DNA of 64,000 nt from CAVVFX01 sp963777595 (GTDB lineage: Bacteria; Acidobacteriota; Terriglobia; Bryobacterales; Bryobacteraceae): positions 62,001 to 126,000 of the forward strand of contig CAVZRE010000045.1 of the NCBI GenBank assembly GCA_963777595.1. The letters are read 5' to 3'. Under the pieces are notes generated by a model. The model did no database searches. It was not told the origin of the DNA and saw nothing but the letters and a program-made list of their open reading frames with translations. Position numbers and translations under genes: made by a program. Positions 18,752-27,277 of this stretch are shown here, one piece after another (position 1 is the stretch's first letter; the number at the start of each line of letters is the position of its first letter).

Positions 18752-19575
18752 TATTGCAACTCCTTCAACGCTAGTACAGCTTCATCTTTAGTGGGCGCCG
18801 TACCGTGGAACTTGGGGTTATTCTCCATAAACGAGACACCTTTGCCTTTCACGGTCCTGGCGATCAGTGCGGTCGGTTTACCTTTCGTCGCGGCGGCATC
18901 CGCAAAGGCGGCTTGCAGCGCGGGGATATCGTGGCCGTCAACATCGATCACATGCCAGCCGAACGCCAGCCATTTATCGACCAGCGGCTCGACCTCCATA
19001 ATGTCCTTCACGAAGCCATCGAGTTGGATGCGGTTGTGATCCACGATCACGCAGATGTTGTCGTTCTTATGCATAGCGGCAAACATCGCACTTTCCCAGA
19101 TCTGACCTTCCTGGACCTCGCCGTCACCGAGAATACAATAAGCTCGCGACGGGCTGCCGTTCAATTTCGCCGCCAGTCCCATGCCCAGAACGATCGAAAC
19201 ACCTTCGCCGAGGGATCCGGTCGAGGCATCGAGCTGTGGGATAAACCGCACGTCCGGATGGCCTTGGAAGATCGAGCCCATTTTGCGCAGGGTGTTGAGC
19301 TTGTCCTTCGGAAGATAACCAGCTTCCGCCATGGCGGAGTACAGAACGGGTGCGGCGTGCCCTTTCGAGAGTACAATTCTGTCGCGGTCGGCCCACTTCG
19401 GATTCGCGGGGTCATGTTTCATCGCGCCGCCGAAATATAGCGTGACCAGAATTTCAACTGCGGAGAGCGATCCGCCCGGGTGCCCGTTTCCCGCCGCGGT
19501 GATCATTTCAATAATGTCACGCCGGATCTGCTTGGCGATTGCCTGGAGTTCCTCCAGGGACTTAGTTTGTGGCAT
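18751..19575 (-). CDS. transketolase N-terminal subunit
   Basis: A 274-residue thiamine-diphosphate-binding half of a split transketolase. Visible motifs are GHPGGSLSAVEILVTLYF, DRIVLSKGHAAPVLYS, and the cofactor-binding GDGEVQEGQIWESAMFAA followed by NICVIVDHNRIQLDG. It pairs with the C-terminal subunit encoded next, whose start overlaps this stop by one base. Split transketolases occur in many Archaea and some Bacteria. It is divergent from msrA, with about 135 bases between the starts for regulation. Confidence 0.93.
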   Translation of the reverse strand: MPQTKSLEELQAIAKQIRRDIIEMITAAGNGHPGGSLSAVEILVTLYFGGAMKHDPANPKWADRDRIVLSKGHAAPVLYSAMAEAGYLPKDKLNTLRKMGSIFQGHPDVRFIPQLDASTGSLGEGVSIVLGMGLAAKLNGSPSRAYCILGDGEVQEGQIWESAMFAAMHKNDNICVIVDHNRIQLDGFVKDIMEVEPLVDKWLAFGWHVIDVDGHDIPALQAAFADAAATKGKPTALIARTVKGKGVSFMENNPKFHGTAPTKDEAVLALKELQ

Positions 19576-19711
19576 AAAAATTCAGGCTACCACGTCGGAT
19601 GGAGGCAGGGGCGTAGCTGGAGTGTCCCCAAACTTTATAAAAGAAGGCGATTCGGCGTCAGCTGAGCGGGAATTTTTTTCTTGGGTTGAGTGAGGCTACA
19701 CTATTAAAAGT

Positions 19712-20182
19712 ATGGAGAAAGCGACGTTTGGAGCGGGCTGTTTCTGGGGCGTGGAAGAGATTTTCCGAGCCATTCCGGGTGTGACCAAGACATCGGTGGG
19801 CTATATGGGCGGAAGCATGAAGAATCCGACCTACAAGGATGTTTGCACCGATCGCACCGGACACGCTGAAGTTGTGCAGGTGGAATACGATCCGGCGCAA
19901 GTGACCTTCGACAAGCTGTTGAATGTCTTTTGGGAAAACCACGATCCCACTACCCGGAATCGTCAAGGCCCCGACTGGGGCTCGCAGTATCGTTCCGCGA
20001 TCTTCTACCATTCACCGGAGCAGGAAACGGAGGCGCGGGCGTCGAAAGAGCAGACCGACAAGTCCGGCCGTTTCAAACGTCCAATCGTCACGATGATCGA
20101 GCCGGCAGCGGCTTACTGGATCGCGGAAGACTATCATCAGCAGTACCTGGCGAAGCGCGGCTTGAGCCACTGCCATATTTAA
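19712..20182 (+). CDS. msrA: peptide-methionine (S)-S-oxide reductase MsrA
   Basis: A 156-residue repair enzyme that reduces methionine-S-sulfoxide in proteins. The active-site motif GAGCFWGVEE (Cys10) is intact, as are GYMGG, GHAEVVQVEYDP, FWENHDPTT and GSQYRSAIF. A Cys near the C-terminus (LSHCHI) could act in recycling. No signal peptide is present, so it is cytoplasmic. It is convergent with the PHP phosphatase gene. Confidence 0.95.
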   Translation: MEKATFGAGCFWGVEEIFRAIPGVTKTSVGYMGGSMKNPTYKDVCTDRTGHAEVVQVEYDPAQVTFDKLLNVFWENHDPTTRNRQGPDWGSQYRSAIFYHSPEQETEARASKEQTDKSGRFKRPIVTMIEPAAAYWIAEDYHQQYLAKRGLSHCHI

Positions 20183-20190
20183 ATGAGTTG

Positions 20191-20216
20191 TCAAAAAAAC
20201 CAGCGCTTTTTTTTGA
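20191..20216. terminator. A/T-rich hairpin between msrA and the PHP gene
   Basis: TCAAAAAAA (20191-20199) pairs with TTTTTTTGA (20208-20216) around a short loop, nine base pairs. On the plus strand it lies eight bases after the msrA stop and could terminate it. It also encodes the last codons (Lys-Lys-Lys to Phe-Phe) and the stop of the opposing gene, so coding use may explain it. Confidence 0.35.
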
Positions 20217-20976
20217 CGATCACCGGATCCTCAACTTCGAGATAGGTCCCGGTAAGGGTCGCCCTCGGGTGATCAGAGAACAGCGCTTGCGCTCGCTCCG
20301 CTCCGTACTGCCCCGCCACATAGGTAAAAGCCTCACCTAGAAGGGGAGTGCGGTCGGCGGAGTCATGTGCGTCGCTAGCGATGAAATGGGCCATGCGCCG
20401 CTCCATGAGTTCGTCCGCGGCATTCCGGGCTCGCTTGCCGAAACGATCCAGAAACGACAACGCGGTCACTTGTATCAGACATCCCTGCCGCACCCAGCGG
20501 GCGAGATCGTCCATGCGCCGCTGCAACAAAGGATTTCGCTCCGGATGGGTGATGATGGGCGTGATATCGAGGTTTATCATACGCCCAAAAACCTCGTCGG
20601 TCGTTTTCGGAATCAGCATATCCGCGAATTCCACCAGCAGGTAGCGCTTGTGATTGATCGTGTATTTGGTCGGGTTGAAGAGGCAATCCTGAATGTTATC
20701 GAAATGGAGATGGAAATCGCAGCCGTGATGGATTTCAATTTTTCCATCGAACGCAGCGCGTAGTTCCTGCACGCGTTCAGCGATGACGTCCGGATAAAAT
20801 GGGTAAGTCAAATCTGAATGAGGTGTGGCTACCAAGTCGGTCGTGCCTCCAGCCACCGCCATCTCCAACATGGCGATCGAATCATCCAGCGTTTTGGCTC
20901 CATCGTCCAAGCCATACAGAACGTGGCTGTGGATATCGACGAACCTACAGTTCGGGATAGAATTCAAAGAATGCAT
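20191..20976 (-). CDS. CpsB/YwqE-like PHP-family phosphatase
   Basis: A 261-residue metal-dependent hydrolase of the PHP superfamily, resembling the bacterial tyrosine phosphatases CpsB/YwqE that act on exopolysaccharide kinases. Metal ligands are visible in FVDIHSHVLYGLDDG (about 12-26), VATPHSD, IHHGCDFHL, ITHPERNP and IASDAHDS. The usual capsule-synthesis genes are not adjacent. Instead it closes a cluster with a 67-residue protein, a DUF948-like protein and a YtxH protein. Its ATG lies 32 bases inside the 67-residue gene, in another frame; TTG 20967 is an alternative. Translational coupling is likely. Confidence 0.85.
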   Translation of the reverse strand: MHSLNSIPNCRFVDIHSHVLYGLDDGAKTLDDSIAMLEMAVAGGTTDLVATPHSDLTYPFYPDVIAERVQELRAAFDGKIEIHHGCDFHLHFDNIQDCLFNPTKYTINHKRYLLVEFADMLIPKTTDEVFGRMINLDITPIITHPERNPLLQRRMDDLARWVRQGCLIQVTALSFLDRFGKRARNAADELMERRMAHFIASDAHDSADRTPLLGEAFTYVAGQYGAERAQALFSDHPRATLTGTYLEVEDPVIVKKKRWFF

Positions 20977-21148
20977 CCAAGGAAGCGAGTAACTGCTTCC
21001 GGATTTCAGTTTCGCTGGCGCCTTCGATCAGGTGCATGGTGACCCCTGCCGAGTTGCCGTTCTTCAGCTTGATCTTGCCCGATTCGAAAGATTCCAATTC
21101 GTCGGAGGGTAACATCCGCAGTCCGTACACTAAAGCGAGGTTAGCCAT
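20945..21148 (-). CDS. 67-residue protein of unknown function
   Basis: A small, mostly charged protein (starts MANLALVYGLRMLPSDELES, ends LLASLDAFFEFYPEL) without a signal peptide, membrane segment or recognised motif. I consider it real because it fills the gap between two cluster genes exactly: its start lies five bases after the DUF948-like stop, its end overlaps the phosphatase start by 32 bases, and its composition is protein-like. It could be a partner of the phosphatase; nothing shows this directly. Confidence 0.6.
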   Translation of the reverse strand: MANLALVYGLRMLPSDELESFESGKIKLKNGNSAGVTMHLIEGASETEIRKQLLASLDAFFEFYPEL

Positions 21149-21153
21149 CGAAG

Positions 21154-21660
21154 TTAGATGAACATCTCCTCATCCTGAGTGGCATGATCAACGGACTGCC
21201 GGCGGCCGTGCGAATAAACGGTTATGGCTGTCTTGATTCCCGCCAAGACTCCATTCACTTCGCGCACAGGCTTCAAGACCGCATCTTTCACAGATTCTCC
21301 AGCCTGCTGCACGCTGCCAACGGTGGACTCTACCGCGCCATCGATTTTAGCCACCTGCGCCTTTGCCTGCTGCGCGAAATCCGTCAGCAACTCCCCCATG
21401 CGACTCACCTGATCACGGGCAGTCTTGGAGAGTTCACTGACGTCGTTCGAGACAGTTACCAACTTCGGAAACAACTCAATCATGTTGGAGTGGACGAGTT
21501 CCAATATGGGCTCAGTCTTCTCAATTAAAGGCACAATTTTATCGTGGATTTTGCTTAGTGTGCGAAGCAAAACAAACGCCGTGATGGCCTGCGCGACGAA
21601 ACAAAGTGCGGCCAGTGAAACTCCACCTGTGATTACCCATTTGAAGGTATCGTCCGACAT
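21154..21660 (-). CDS. DUF948-like single-pass membrane protein
   Basis: A 168-residue protein starting at ATG 21660 (MSDDTFKWVITGG), chosen because GGGGAA lies at good distance. A single membrane segment (about 8-32, ITGGVSLAALCFVAQAITAF) is followed by a long amphipathic helical region rich in Leu, Val and Glu (SKIHDKIVPLIEKTEPILEL onward), typical of DUF948/YoxC-type proteins and of apolipoprotein-like helices. Function is unknown; such proteins are often linked to envelope stress together with YtxH proteins, and one lies directly upstream here. Confidence 0.7.
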   Translation of the reverse strand: MSDDTFKWVITGGVSLAALCFVAQAITAFVLLRTLSKIHDKIVPLIEKTEPILELVHSNMIELFPKLVTVSNDVSELSKTARDQVSRMGELLTDFAQQAKAQVAKIDGAVESTVGSVQQAGESVKDAVLKPVREVNGVLAGIKTAITVYSHGRRQSVDHATQDEEMFI

Positions 21661-21759
21661 AAATTCCCCTACTGATGATTGCGCAACGGGCACGGCTTCC
21701 ACTTGCAACTAAACAATCGGCCAGAAGAAGCCTTGCCCGTCGAAGTCTCGAACATGCCG

Positions 21760-22062
21760 TTAGCTGGGCAGGTTCTCGGCGATACGGGGCTCCACCTTCT
21801 CCCGATATGCCTGTTTGCCAGCCTGCACCGCGTCATTGATTGTATCGCGCTGACGGCCTATCACGTCGCGACTCTTTTCTACGAGAGTGTTCGCCGTGTC
21901 CTGCAGGGTCGCCGTCTGCTTCTTGATAAATTCCTTACCCTGGTCTGCCTTGTTCAAAATCAACTCACGTGTTTCATTTCCAGACTTAGGAGCGAAAAGC
22001 ATCCCTAAGCCGACGCCTATGCCCAAGCCCAAAAAGAAATTAGCCAATCCATCCCGATCCAT
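21760..22062 (-). CDS. YtxH domain protein
   Basis: A 100-residue protein starting at ATG 22062 (MDRDGLANFFLGLGIGVGLG), preceded by AAGGAG at suitable distance. A short Gly-rich hydrophobic segment (about 8-26) leads into FAPKSGNETRELI, the YtxH signature, then a helical region with Gln/Lys/Asp (about 30-90). YtxH proteins are small membrane-anchored proteins associated with general stress in Gram-positives; the biochemical role is unknown. It is the first gene of a four-gene minus-strand cluster and is divergent from recX. Confidence 0.8.
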   Translation of the reverse strand: MDRDGLANFFLGLGIGVGLGMLFAPKSGNETRELILNKADQGKEFIKKQTATLQDTANTLVEKSRDVIGRQRDTINDAVQAGKQAYREKVEPRIAENLPS

Positions 22063-22185
22063 TACATTTCTCCTTTTTCTGCGTGCCGCAGTCCTTTGTC
22101 TTGCACGAAGGCGGCCATTCACAGTATAACCTTCCAATGTGCGCTATACATCCGATTCGAGCGAATAGAGTAAACTCCTGTACAG

Positions 22186-22728
22186 ATGAAGCGTCCCAGA
22201 CAACTCTCATCGGATGAACTTTTTGCCTATGCGGTAAAAAAGCTGGAGCGCAGAGCGGCCTCCGAGGGGGAAATACGAACTTCGCTCGTTTCGCGAGCGC
22301 TTGAACAAGGCGATATCGACGGTGTCATCGCCAGATTGAAGGATTACGGTTATCTGAACGACCAGCGATTTGCAGAGGCCTTCGCCGCAGCGCGGCTCGA
22401 GAACGAGGGCTTCGGGCAGTCCCGCGTACTCCGCGATTTGCGACAACATAGGGTCGCGTCCGACCTGGCAGAGCGAACGGTGACGAAGACGTATTCGAAC
22501 AAAGACGAACTGGCGCTCATTGAACAGTTCATCCGGCGCAAATACCGCACGGCGGCCCGGGAAGGCCTCTTCGCGAGCGACAAGGAACTTGCCGCAGCCT
22601 TCCGTCGATTGGTACGGGCGGGATTCACTACCGGAAATTCTATCCGTGTGCTAAAGAGTTTCGCCGCTAACCCTGATCTCCTGGACGCGTTCGAAAGTCT
22701 GCCGGAGGAGGCCGAGGGCCTGGACTAG
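22186..22728 (+). CDS. recX: regulatory protein RecX
   Basis: A 180-residue helical protein that binds RecA filaments and modulates recombination and SOS. The three-helix repeats are visible: DELFAYAVKKLERRAASEGE, VIARLKDYGYLNDQRFAEAF with ARLENEGFGQSRVLRDLR, and KELAAAFRRLVRAGFTTGNSIRVLK. The conserved YLNDQRFAEAF pattern is diagnostic. No recA lies nearby. It is convergent with the S1/P1 nuclease gene. Confidence 0.92.
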   Translation: MKRPRQLSSDELFAYAVKKLERRAASEGEIRTSLVSRALEQGDIDGVIARLKDYGYLNDQRFAEAFAAARLENEGFGQSRVLRDLRQHRVASDLAERTVTKTYSNKDELALIEQFIRRKYRTAAREGLFASDKELAAAFRRLVRAGFTTGNSIRVLKSFAANPDLLDAFESLPEEAEGLD

Positions 22729-22744
22729 GAAAAAGTCCGCCCGG

Positions 22745-23666
22745 CTAAAAGGCCGCATTCAATAGGTCCGCCAGACGATACCCGGCTTTCGCCAGCTGAC
22801 GCTCGATTACCGGCATCGCCGTGCTCGCGTACTTCTCGTCGATTTGGATGTTGAGTGCGGCAGTCGCCTGCTTCTCGGCATCGCAACTCGGGCCCTCCTC
22901 GGCGTTTCCTATTGGCACCTTCCGGGCAAGCTTGCCATAGGTAATTTTCGTTGCAAGTTCATGAGCCTGCCAAAGCCATGCTGGGAAATCGATCCGGTCG
23001 TGCAGCCATTTGCGCCCCTTCACCTGATAGCGCTCATCAATTTGCATGGCCATTTGATCCGCCGTCTGGTGACTCTCTTTGAGGCTGTGCCGGATGATGC
23101 CGGAGTCCCAGGCGCTGTGCAAATTGCTTCGCCTGGGCGCGTCGAAGAGAGTCACTGTGGTGCAATTGCCGCCCACGTCGTTGGTCGAATGCAGCGGCTG
23201 GTGGAGATCTCCTACGAAGTGTATTAAATAGCGCAGGGCAGAAGCTCGATCGGCGGGCGACCGGTTACGGTCCTTCAGAATAGCGAATTCGTACTGTAGA
23301 GCCGTTACGGATACAGCCAGGGCGATCTTTTGAGTTCCCCGCAGGAGCGCAGTATTTCATGAAGTCACCATGTTCCACGCTTCGGGGGATATCGATATAG
23401 TGCCAGACCTCGTTTTTTTCAGCGCTCCTCACGTCGTCGGCCCAGGTTGCGGCGTTCTCCATGGGCTCGGTTGCCACGGGTTTACAGAAGCGCGATAAGG
23501 CCGGATCGACTGGATTGTCTTTCAGCAGCTGGTAAACCGCTGCGTGGGCCTCCGGGGTCAAGTGTTGGCTGGCGATGAGTGCTACGATCTGATGCCCCTC
23601 GCAGCCCCATCCGAAAGCAGTTCCGCAGGTCATCAGGGTGGTCAGAACAGCCGCAAAAAGTTTCAT
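22745..23666 (-). pseudogene. S1/P1 nuclease family protein, one frameshift
   Basis: A secreted zinc-dependent single-strand nuclease. The leader MKLFAAVLTTLMTCGTAFG is followed by mature Trp (WGCEGHQIVALIA), which supplies the first zinc ligands. Further ligands lie in NAATWADDVR, VWHYIDIPRS, YLIHFVGDLHQPLH and LHSAWDSGI. One extra G at 23309-23310 breaks the frame; removing it gives GCIVTALQYEFAILKD and a continuous protein of about 306 residues. The pieces are 23311-23666 and 22745-23308. Such enzymes degrade extracellular RNA and single-stranded DNA, often for phosphate or nucleoside scavenging. Confidence 0.85.
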
Positions 23667-23672
23667 GAATTC

Positions 23673-24488
23673 CTATTTGATACGGCGCAGCGTATACGCC
23701 TCGTGTTTCATGTTTTCGTGTTCGAGCTTTTTCCAGTCATCGGTGACGTGGATCAGCTTGCCGGTGATGTGGTTCGATTTTTCCGAAGCCAGGAATAAGG
23801 CAAGCTGGATCTGCTTCTCTGCCGGAACGCCGCCGGTAATACGGATTTTTTGGGCGTCTTCGAGTTCCTTGGACCCGGCACGGTCTCCGGCATGCAGGAT
23901 CTCGTCGGTCATACTGGTGTTGGCGCCGCCCGGCAGCAGGCAGTTGATCTGCACATTGTGATCACGAACTTCTTCGGCGATGCTCTCAACCACTCGAGCC
24001 AGAGCCGTTTTCGAGGCAGCATATGCGGAAAAGTTGGGCCGTCCGTAAGATGCTCCCCCGCCTGCAAGGACGATAATCTTACCCGATCGCCGGTCAATCA
24101 TCCGCGGCAAGACTACGCGAATGGAATTCATTACGCCAAAGAGGTTCGTCTCCACCGTTTCCATCCAACTTTTCATTTTGCAATCGTGGAAGGGACCGAT
24201 CGGACCCTGAATGGCCGCCGCGGCAATCAGGATGTGAGTGCCTCCGAAGACCACTTGCATGCGGTCGACAGCGGCCGCCATCTGTTCCAGATCCCGCACA
24301 TCCGCCCGGATGCGCAAAGCCACTCCGCCCGCGTGTTCGATTTCCAGTTTGGCCAAATCAAGCTCCGCGGGACTGCGTGCGAGAAGGCCGACACGGGCTC
24401 CCGCAGTTGCAAAACCGATCGCCAGACGCTTGCCGATACCACGACCCGCGCCGGTGATCAGGACGCCTTTCTCTCTAAATGTGAGCAA
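23673..24488 (-). CDS. short-chain dehydrogenase/reductase
   Basis: A 271-residue Rossmann oxidoreductase. The nucleotide-binding motif is TGAGRGIG (13-20), and Ser plus YAASK (about 160) give the catalytic Tyr and Lys. The usual NNAG motif after strand 4 is altered (HILIAAAAIQ), which is uncommon and may affect structure more than catalysis. ARSPAELD after strand 2 suggests NADP preference. The last 25 residues (ending KHEAYTLRRIK) form an additional tail. The S1/P1 start lies six bases after this stop, so cotranscription is likely. Substrate is unknown. Confidence 0.88.
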   Translation of the reverse strand: MLTFREKGVLITGAGRGIGKRLAIGFATAGARVGLLARSPAELDLAKLEIEHAGGVALRIRADVRDLEQMAAAVDRMQVVFGGTHILIAAAAIQGPIGPFHDCKMKSWMETVETNLFGVMNSIRVVLPRMIDRRSGKIIVLAGGGASYGRPNFSAYAASKTALARVVESIAEEVRDHNVQINCLLPGGANTSMTDEILHAGDRAGSKELEDAQKIRITGGVPAEKQIQLALFLASEKSNHITGKLIHVTDDWKKLEHENMKHEAYTLRRIK

Positions 24489-24541
24489 TAGATTATTTTA
24501 ACGGGAAATGCAGAAGGCGCGTGGGAATCCGCGTTGATAAC

Positions 24542-26137
24542 TTAGAGCGGCGATAGCGGGCGGGTGTCGGTTCCGACGGCCATAGCCGGCGCGACGTTGC
24601 CGCCGGGGGCTTCACCAACCACGTAAGGCTTCATCAGGATGATGATGTGATCGAGGTCTTTTTCGGTGTTCTGAGTTTTAAAAAGCCAGCCGAGCAGTGG
24701 AATCCGAGCGAGTCCGGCGACACCGCTGATAGACTTGTCCCTGGTTTCGTCTGTTAAGCCTCCGATGACGGCCCATTCGTCCTTGTGGAGGGAGATTCGC
24801 GATGTATATTTCCGGTCGGTAAGGATCGGGATCCCGTCGATGGACGACGCGCCCAGCAGTTCGTACTCGCTATCGACATCCAAAGTCACAAGTTCAAGGC
24901 CGACGATGGGAGTGATCTTCAACGAAACTCCCAGATTCTGGTAAGTGAACGAGGGTGGAGGAGTATATGCGCCGGCCGTAGACGACGTGGTGCCCCCGAT
25001 GTACGCCGAGGTAAGCACGGGATACCTTTCGCCTGAGTGAAAGGTAGAAGGCAGGCCGCTTACGCCGCGTATGTGGGTATCAAGAATGGTACGAGACGAT
25101 GAATTCGTCAAACTGGCGACAACGCTGGCGTTCAGCGCGCTTAATGCGAACATCTTGCCATTCGTCAACAAGCTCCAGACCTGGGCTAGTGTTGGATTGG
25201 AAACTCCGGAATAAAGAATATTGAACGTGTTGGTCAGATTCACGCCGTAAGACAGGATGTCGGAAGTGGATAGCTGCAGGAAACGCAGTTCGATCAGCAC
25301 GCTCCCGCGATAGGCAACCAGCTGCTCGATGAGAGCGCGCGCGGGGATGACCCGGGAAACGCGGTCGTGGATCACGATTTCATTGGTCGCCGCGCTCCAG
25401 GCCAGCTTTTGGATGCCGGTGACCTGCTTGACGGCCTGCGAGATTTCCGTGAGGTCCTGAACGGTAAGTGCAGTAGGGACCGGAACCACTACGCTCATCG
25501 TCTGCTCGTTGGAGGTCCGCTTCGCGGGAGTGTCCTTGGTGACCAAAATGAGCTTGCTCGAAAGGGCCGCGACGAAAGAACTGGTAGCGGCTTCGGCAGC
25601 GTGCAAGGCATTGTGGCAATCGGCGTCGTCGAGATCGAAGCGGACTTTTAGCGGCGTCTGCTGGTATTCGCCATCAAAGACCGTCTGCAGTCCGCATCGC
25701 GTCGCGACCTGGATGAAAAGGTCTTTTGCGTCACCGCTGAAGTGGAAGTCGAAGCGTCCACTGGTCAGTTTGAGTTGGGCAGGCGGCTGGGCCTGCCTGG
25801 CGTTAGCCACTTCGCGGGCGGTGATGCTGTCGTATTCGGGCTCGAGTTCTACCGCTGGTGTATCGCTGGGGGCCGTAGTTTCGGGCTTCGCAACCTGGAC
25901 AGAGGCCGCAGCCTTAGCTTGCAGTTGATCCGCTCTGGACTTCAGCAAAGCGGTTTTGGCCCGGTAGAGAGGATTACCCGGAGCCAGCGCCGCGGCCTCG
26001 GAGTAGAGCAGGTAAGCGCGGACGATATGGTCCGCCTTTTCTTGCTTTTCGGCTTGATGAAAGACGTCGGACGCCTTATCGGCGGTGGCCGGGGTCGCCA
26101 GGGCGCAGGCTGCGACGATGCACGCAAATATCCTCAA
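24542..26137 (-). CDS. secretin (GspD/PilQ-type) outer-membrane protein
   Basis: A 531-residue protein with a signal peptide (MRIFACIVAACALATPATA), a TPR-like helical start (DVFHQAEKQEKADHIVRAYL), an STN/N0-type domain (about 125-200), an N-domain (VPVPTALTVQDLTEISQAVK), and a C-terminal secretin channel. The channel shows GVSLKITPIVG, LTDRKYTSRISLHKDEWAVI and the end signature IPLLGWLFKTQNTEKDLDHI. It is shorter than typical GspD because only one to two N-domains are present. No other type II secretion or type IV pilus genes occur in the window, so partners must be encoded elsewhere. It would form the outer-membrane pore of such a machine. Confidence 0.88.
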   Translation of the reverse strand: MRIFACIVAACALATPATADKASDVFHQAEKQEKADHIVRAYLLYSEAAALAPGNPLYRAKTALLKSRADQLQAKAAASVQVAKPETTAPSDTPAVELEPEYDSITAREVANARQAQPPAQLKLTSGRFDFHFSGDAKDLFIQVATRCGLQTVFDGEYQQTPLKVRFDLDDADCHNALHAAEAATSSFVAALSSKLILVTKDTPAKRTSNEQTMSVVVPVPTALTVQDLTEISQAVKQVTGIQKLAWSAATNEIVIHDRVSRVIPARALIEQLVAYRGSVLIELRFLQLSTSDILSYGVNLTNTFNILYSGVSNPTLAQVWSLLTNGKMFALSALNASVVASLTNSSSRTILDTHIRGVSGLPSTFHSGERYPVLTSAYIGGTTSSTAGAYTPPPSFTYQNLGVSLKITPIVGLELVTLDVDSEYELLGASSIDGIPILTDRKYTSRISLHKDEWAVIGGLTDETRDKSISGVAGLARIPLLGWLFKTQNTEKDLDHIIILMKPYVVGEAPGGNVAPAMAVGTDTRPLSPL

Positions 26138-26232
26138 ACAAGATAGACGCCGGTAGAGGAACTTGCGTGCAGAAACGTTTCCGCAGTGTGAACGGTCATC
26201 CTGGCGCTCTGCCCGGTGCGGGACGAGGCCGA

Positions 26233-27255
26233 CTAATTCTCGGTCGGCAACTTTTCCACATGATCGATCACCAGCATATCGAGAGGCAGCTTACGAGGCT
26301 CCAGTTTCAGCCCCAATTGCTCGATAGCAGTGAAGATAGACGAGCCGCCCGGTGTCGAGGCCGATTCCGCCGGACCGCGTGCACCATCTCCTTCGCCGGC
26401 GCCCCTCCGAGGCATCATGCCACCTCCGCCACCACCCATGCCAAAGCCCAAGCCTGCCGCCCTCGCCACGTTTCGCATATCATCGAGCGACAAGTTCAGC
26501 TCGACGTGATAGACCCCAGTCAACTCGGTCAGATCGATGACGGGTTTGTCGGTAAAGCGCGAAAGTGTTTCAGCGAGCGCCTGCGTCGACATCCTGGCGA
26601 ACTCCATCCGCATCATGCCACCCTCTCCGACGGATACCTTCATTGTTCCGAACTGAGGGCTGGCCACCGTGGCGCCCTTGCCATCGGGATTCGGCTGGAC
26701 ACGCACCTGAGTATCGCCGTTCCCCATGACCATGGCTCCTTTCGAGGGAGGCGCCGACCCATCGGCAGGCGGCGCGGGCGCGGCTTCGGGCGCGGCCTCT
26801 TTCAGTTTCGGCCCGTTCTTTCCCACGATCAACGCGTAGGCCTGATGTTCTTTCGTCTCGCGGTGCGCAGTAAGCTTGAACCGGTCCGCCAACAGCGCCT
26901 GAAGCATTTCGGGGACTTTGTCTTTTGAAACGCCTTCCGGTATCTTCGCGACGATGTTGAAGCGCTGGCCAGGCAGCCAGTCGGGACCTGTAACCTGATA
27001 AGACTTCATGCGATAGGCGACGCGAATCAACTCAGCCAGCGACAAGCTGCCGATATCCACTCTGGCGGCATCGATCGACATGCCGACGTGCATCTGGCCG
27101 GACATGATCTTTTGCGGCTCAATCGGAGGGGCCAACTTTACGGACGCGACTTCAAATTCGGGAGCGACTGCTGTAGGGGGTGGAGCCTGTGCCCCAAGCG
27201 CCGTCGCCTCGAGAGCCACAAGCAAGCTTGCGGCCAGACTGAAATTCTTGGCCAT
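26233..27255 (-). CDS. TIGR03435 family soil-associated protein
   Basis: A 340-residue exported protein of a family greatly expanded in Solibacter-like Acidobacteria. The diagnostic start is FEVASVKLAPP, followed by LAELIRVAYRMKSYQVTGPDWL, FNIVAKIPEGVSKDKVPEML, LLADRFKLTAHRETKEHQAYAL and, near the end, DKPVIDLTELTGVYHVEL. A signal peptide (MAKNFSLAASLLVALEATAL) is present, with a Gly/Met-rich insertion around residues 270-285. Molecular function is unknown. In this genus such genes are often paired with regulators or M56 proteins; here a MarR gene lies 22 bases upstream. Confidence 0.9.
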   Translation of the reverse strand: MAKNFSLAASLLVALEATALGAQAPPPTAVAPEFEVASVKLAPPIEPQKIMSGQMHVGMSIDAARVDIGSLSLAELIRVAYRMKSYQVTGPDWLPGQRFNIVAKIPEGVSKDKVPEMLQALLADRFKLTAHRETKEHQAYALIVGKNGPKLKEAAPEAAPAPPADGSAPPSKGAMVMGNGDTQVRVQPNPDGKGATVASPQFGTMKVSVGEGGMMRMEFARMSTQALAETLSRFTDKPVIDLTELTGVYHVELNLSLDDMRNVARAAGLGFGMGGGGGGMMPRRGAGEGDGARGPAESASTPGGSSIFTAIEQLGLKLEPRKLPLDMLVIDHVEKLPTEN

Positions 27256-27277
27256 AACGTATGTCTTCAGGATAGAC

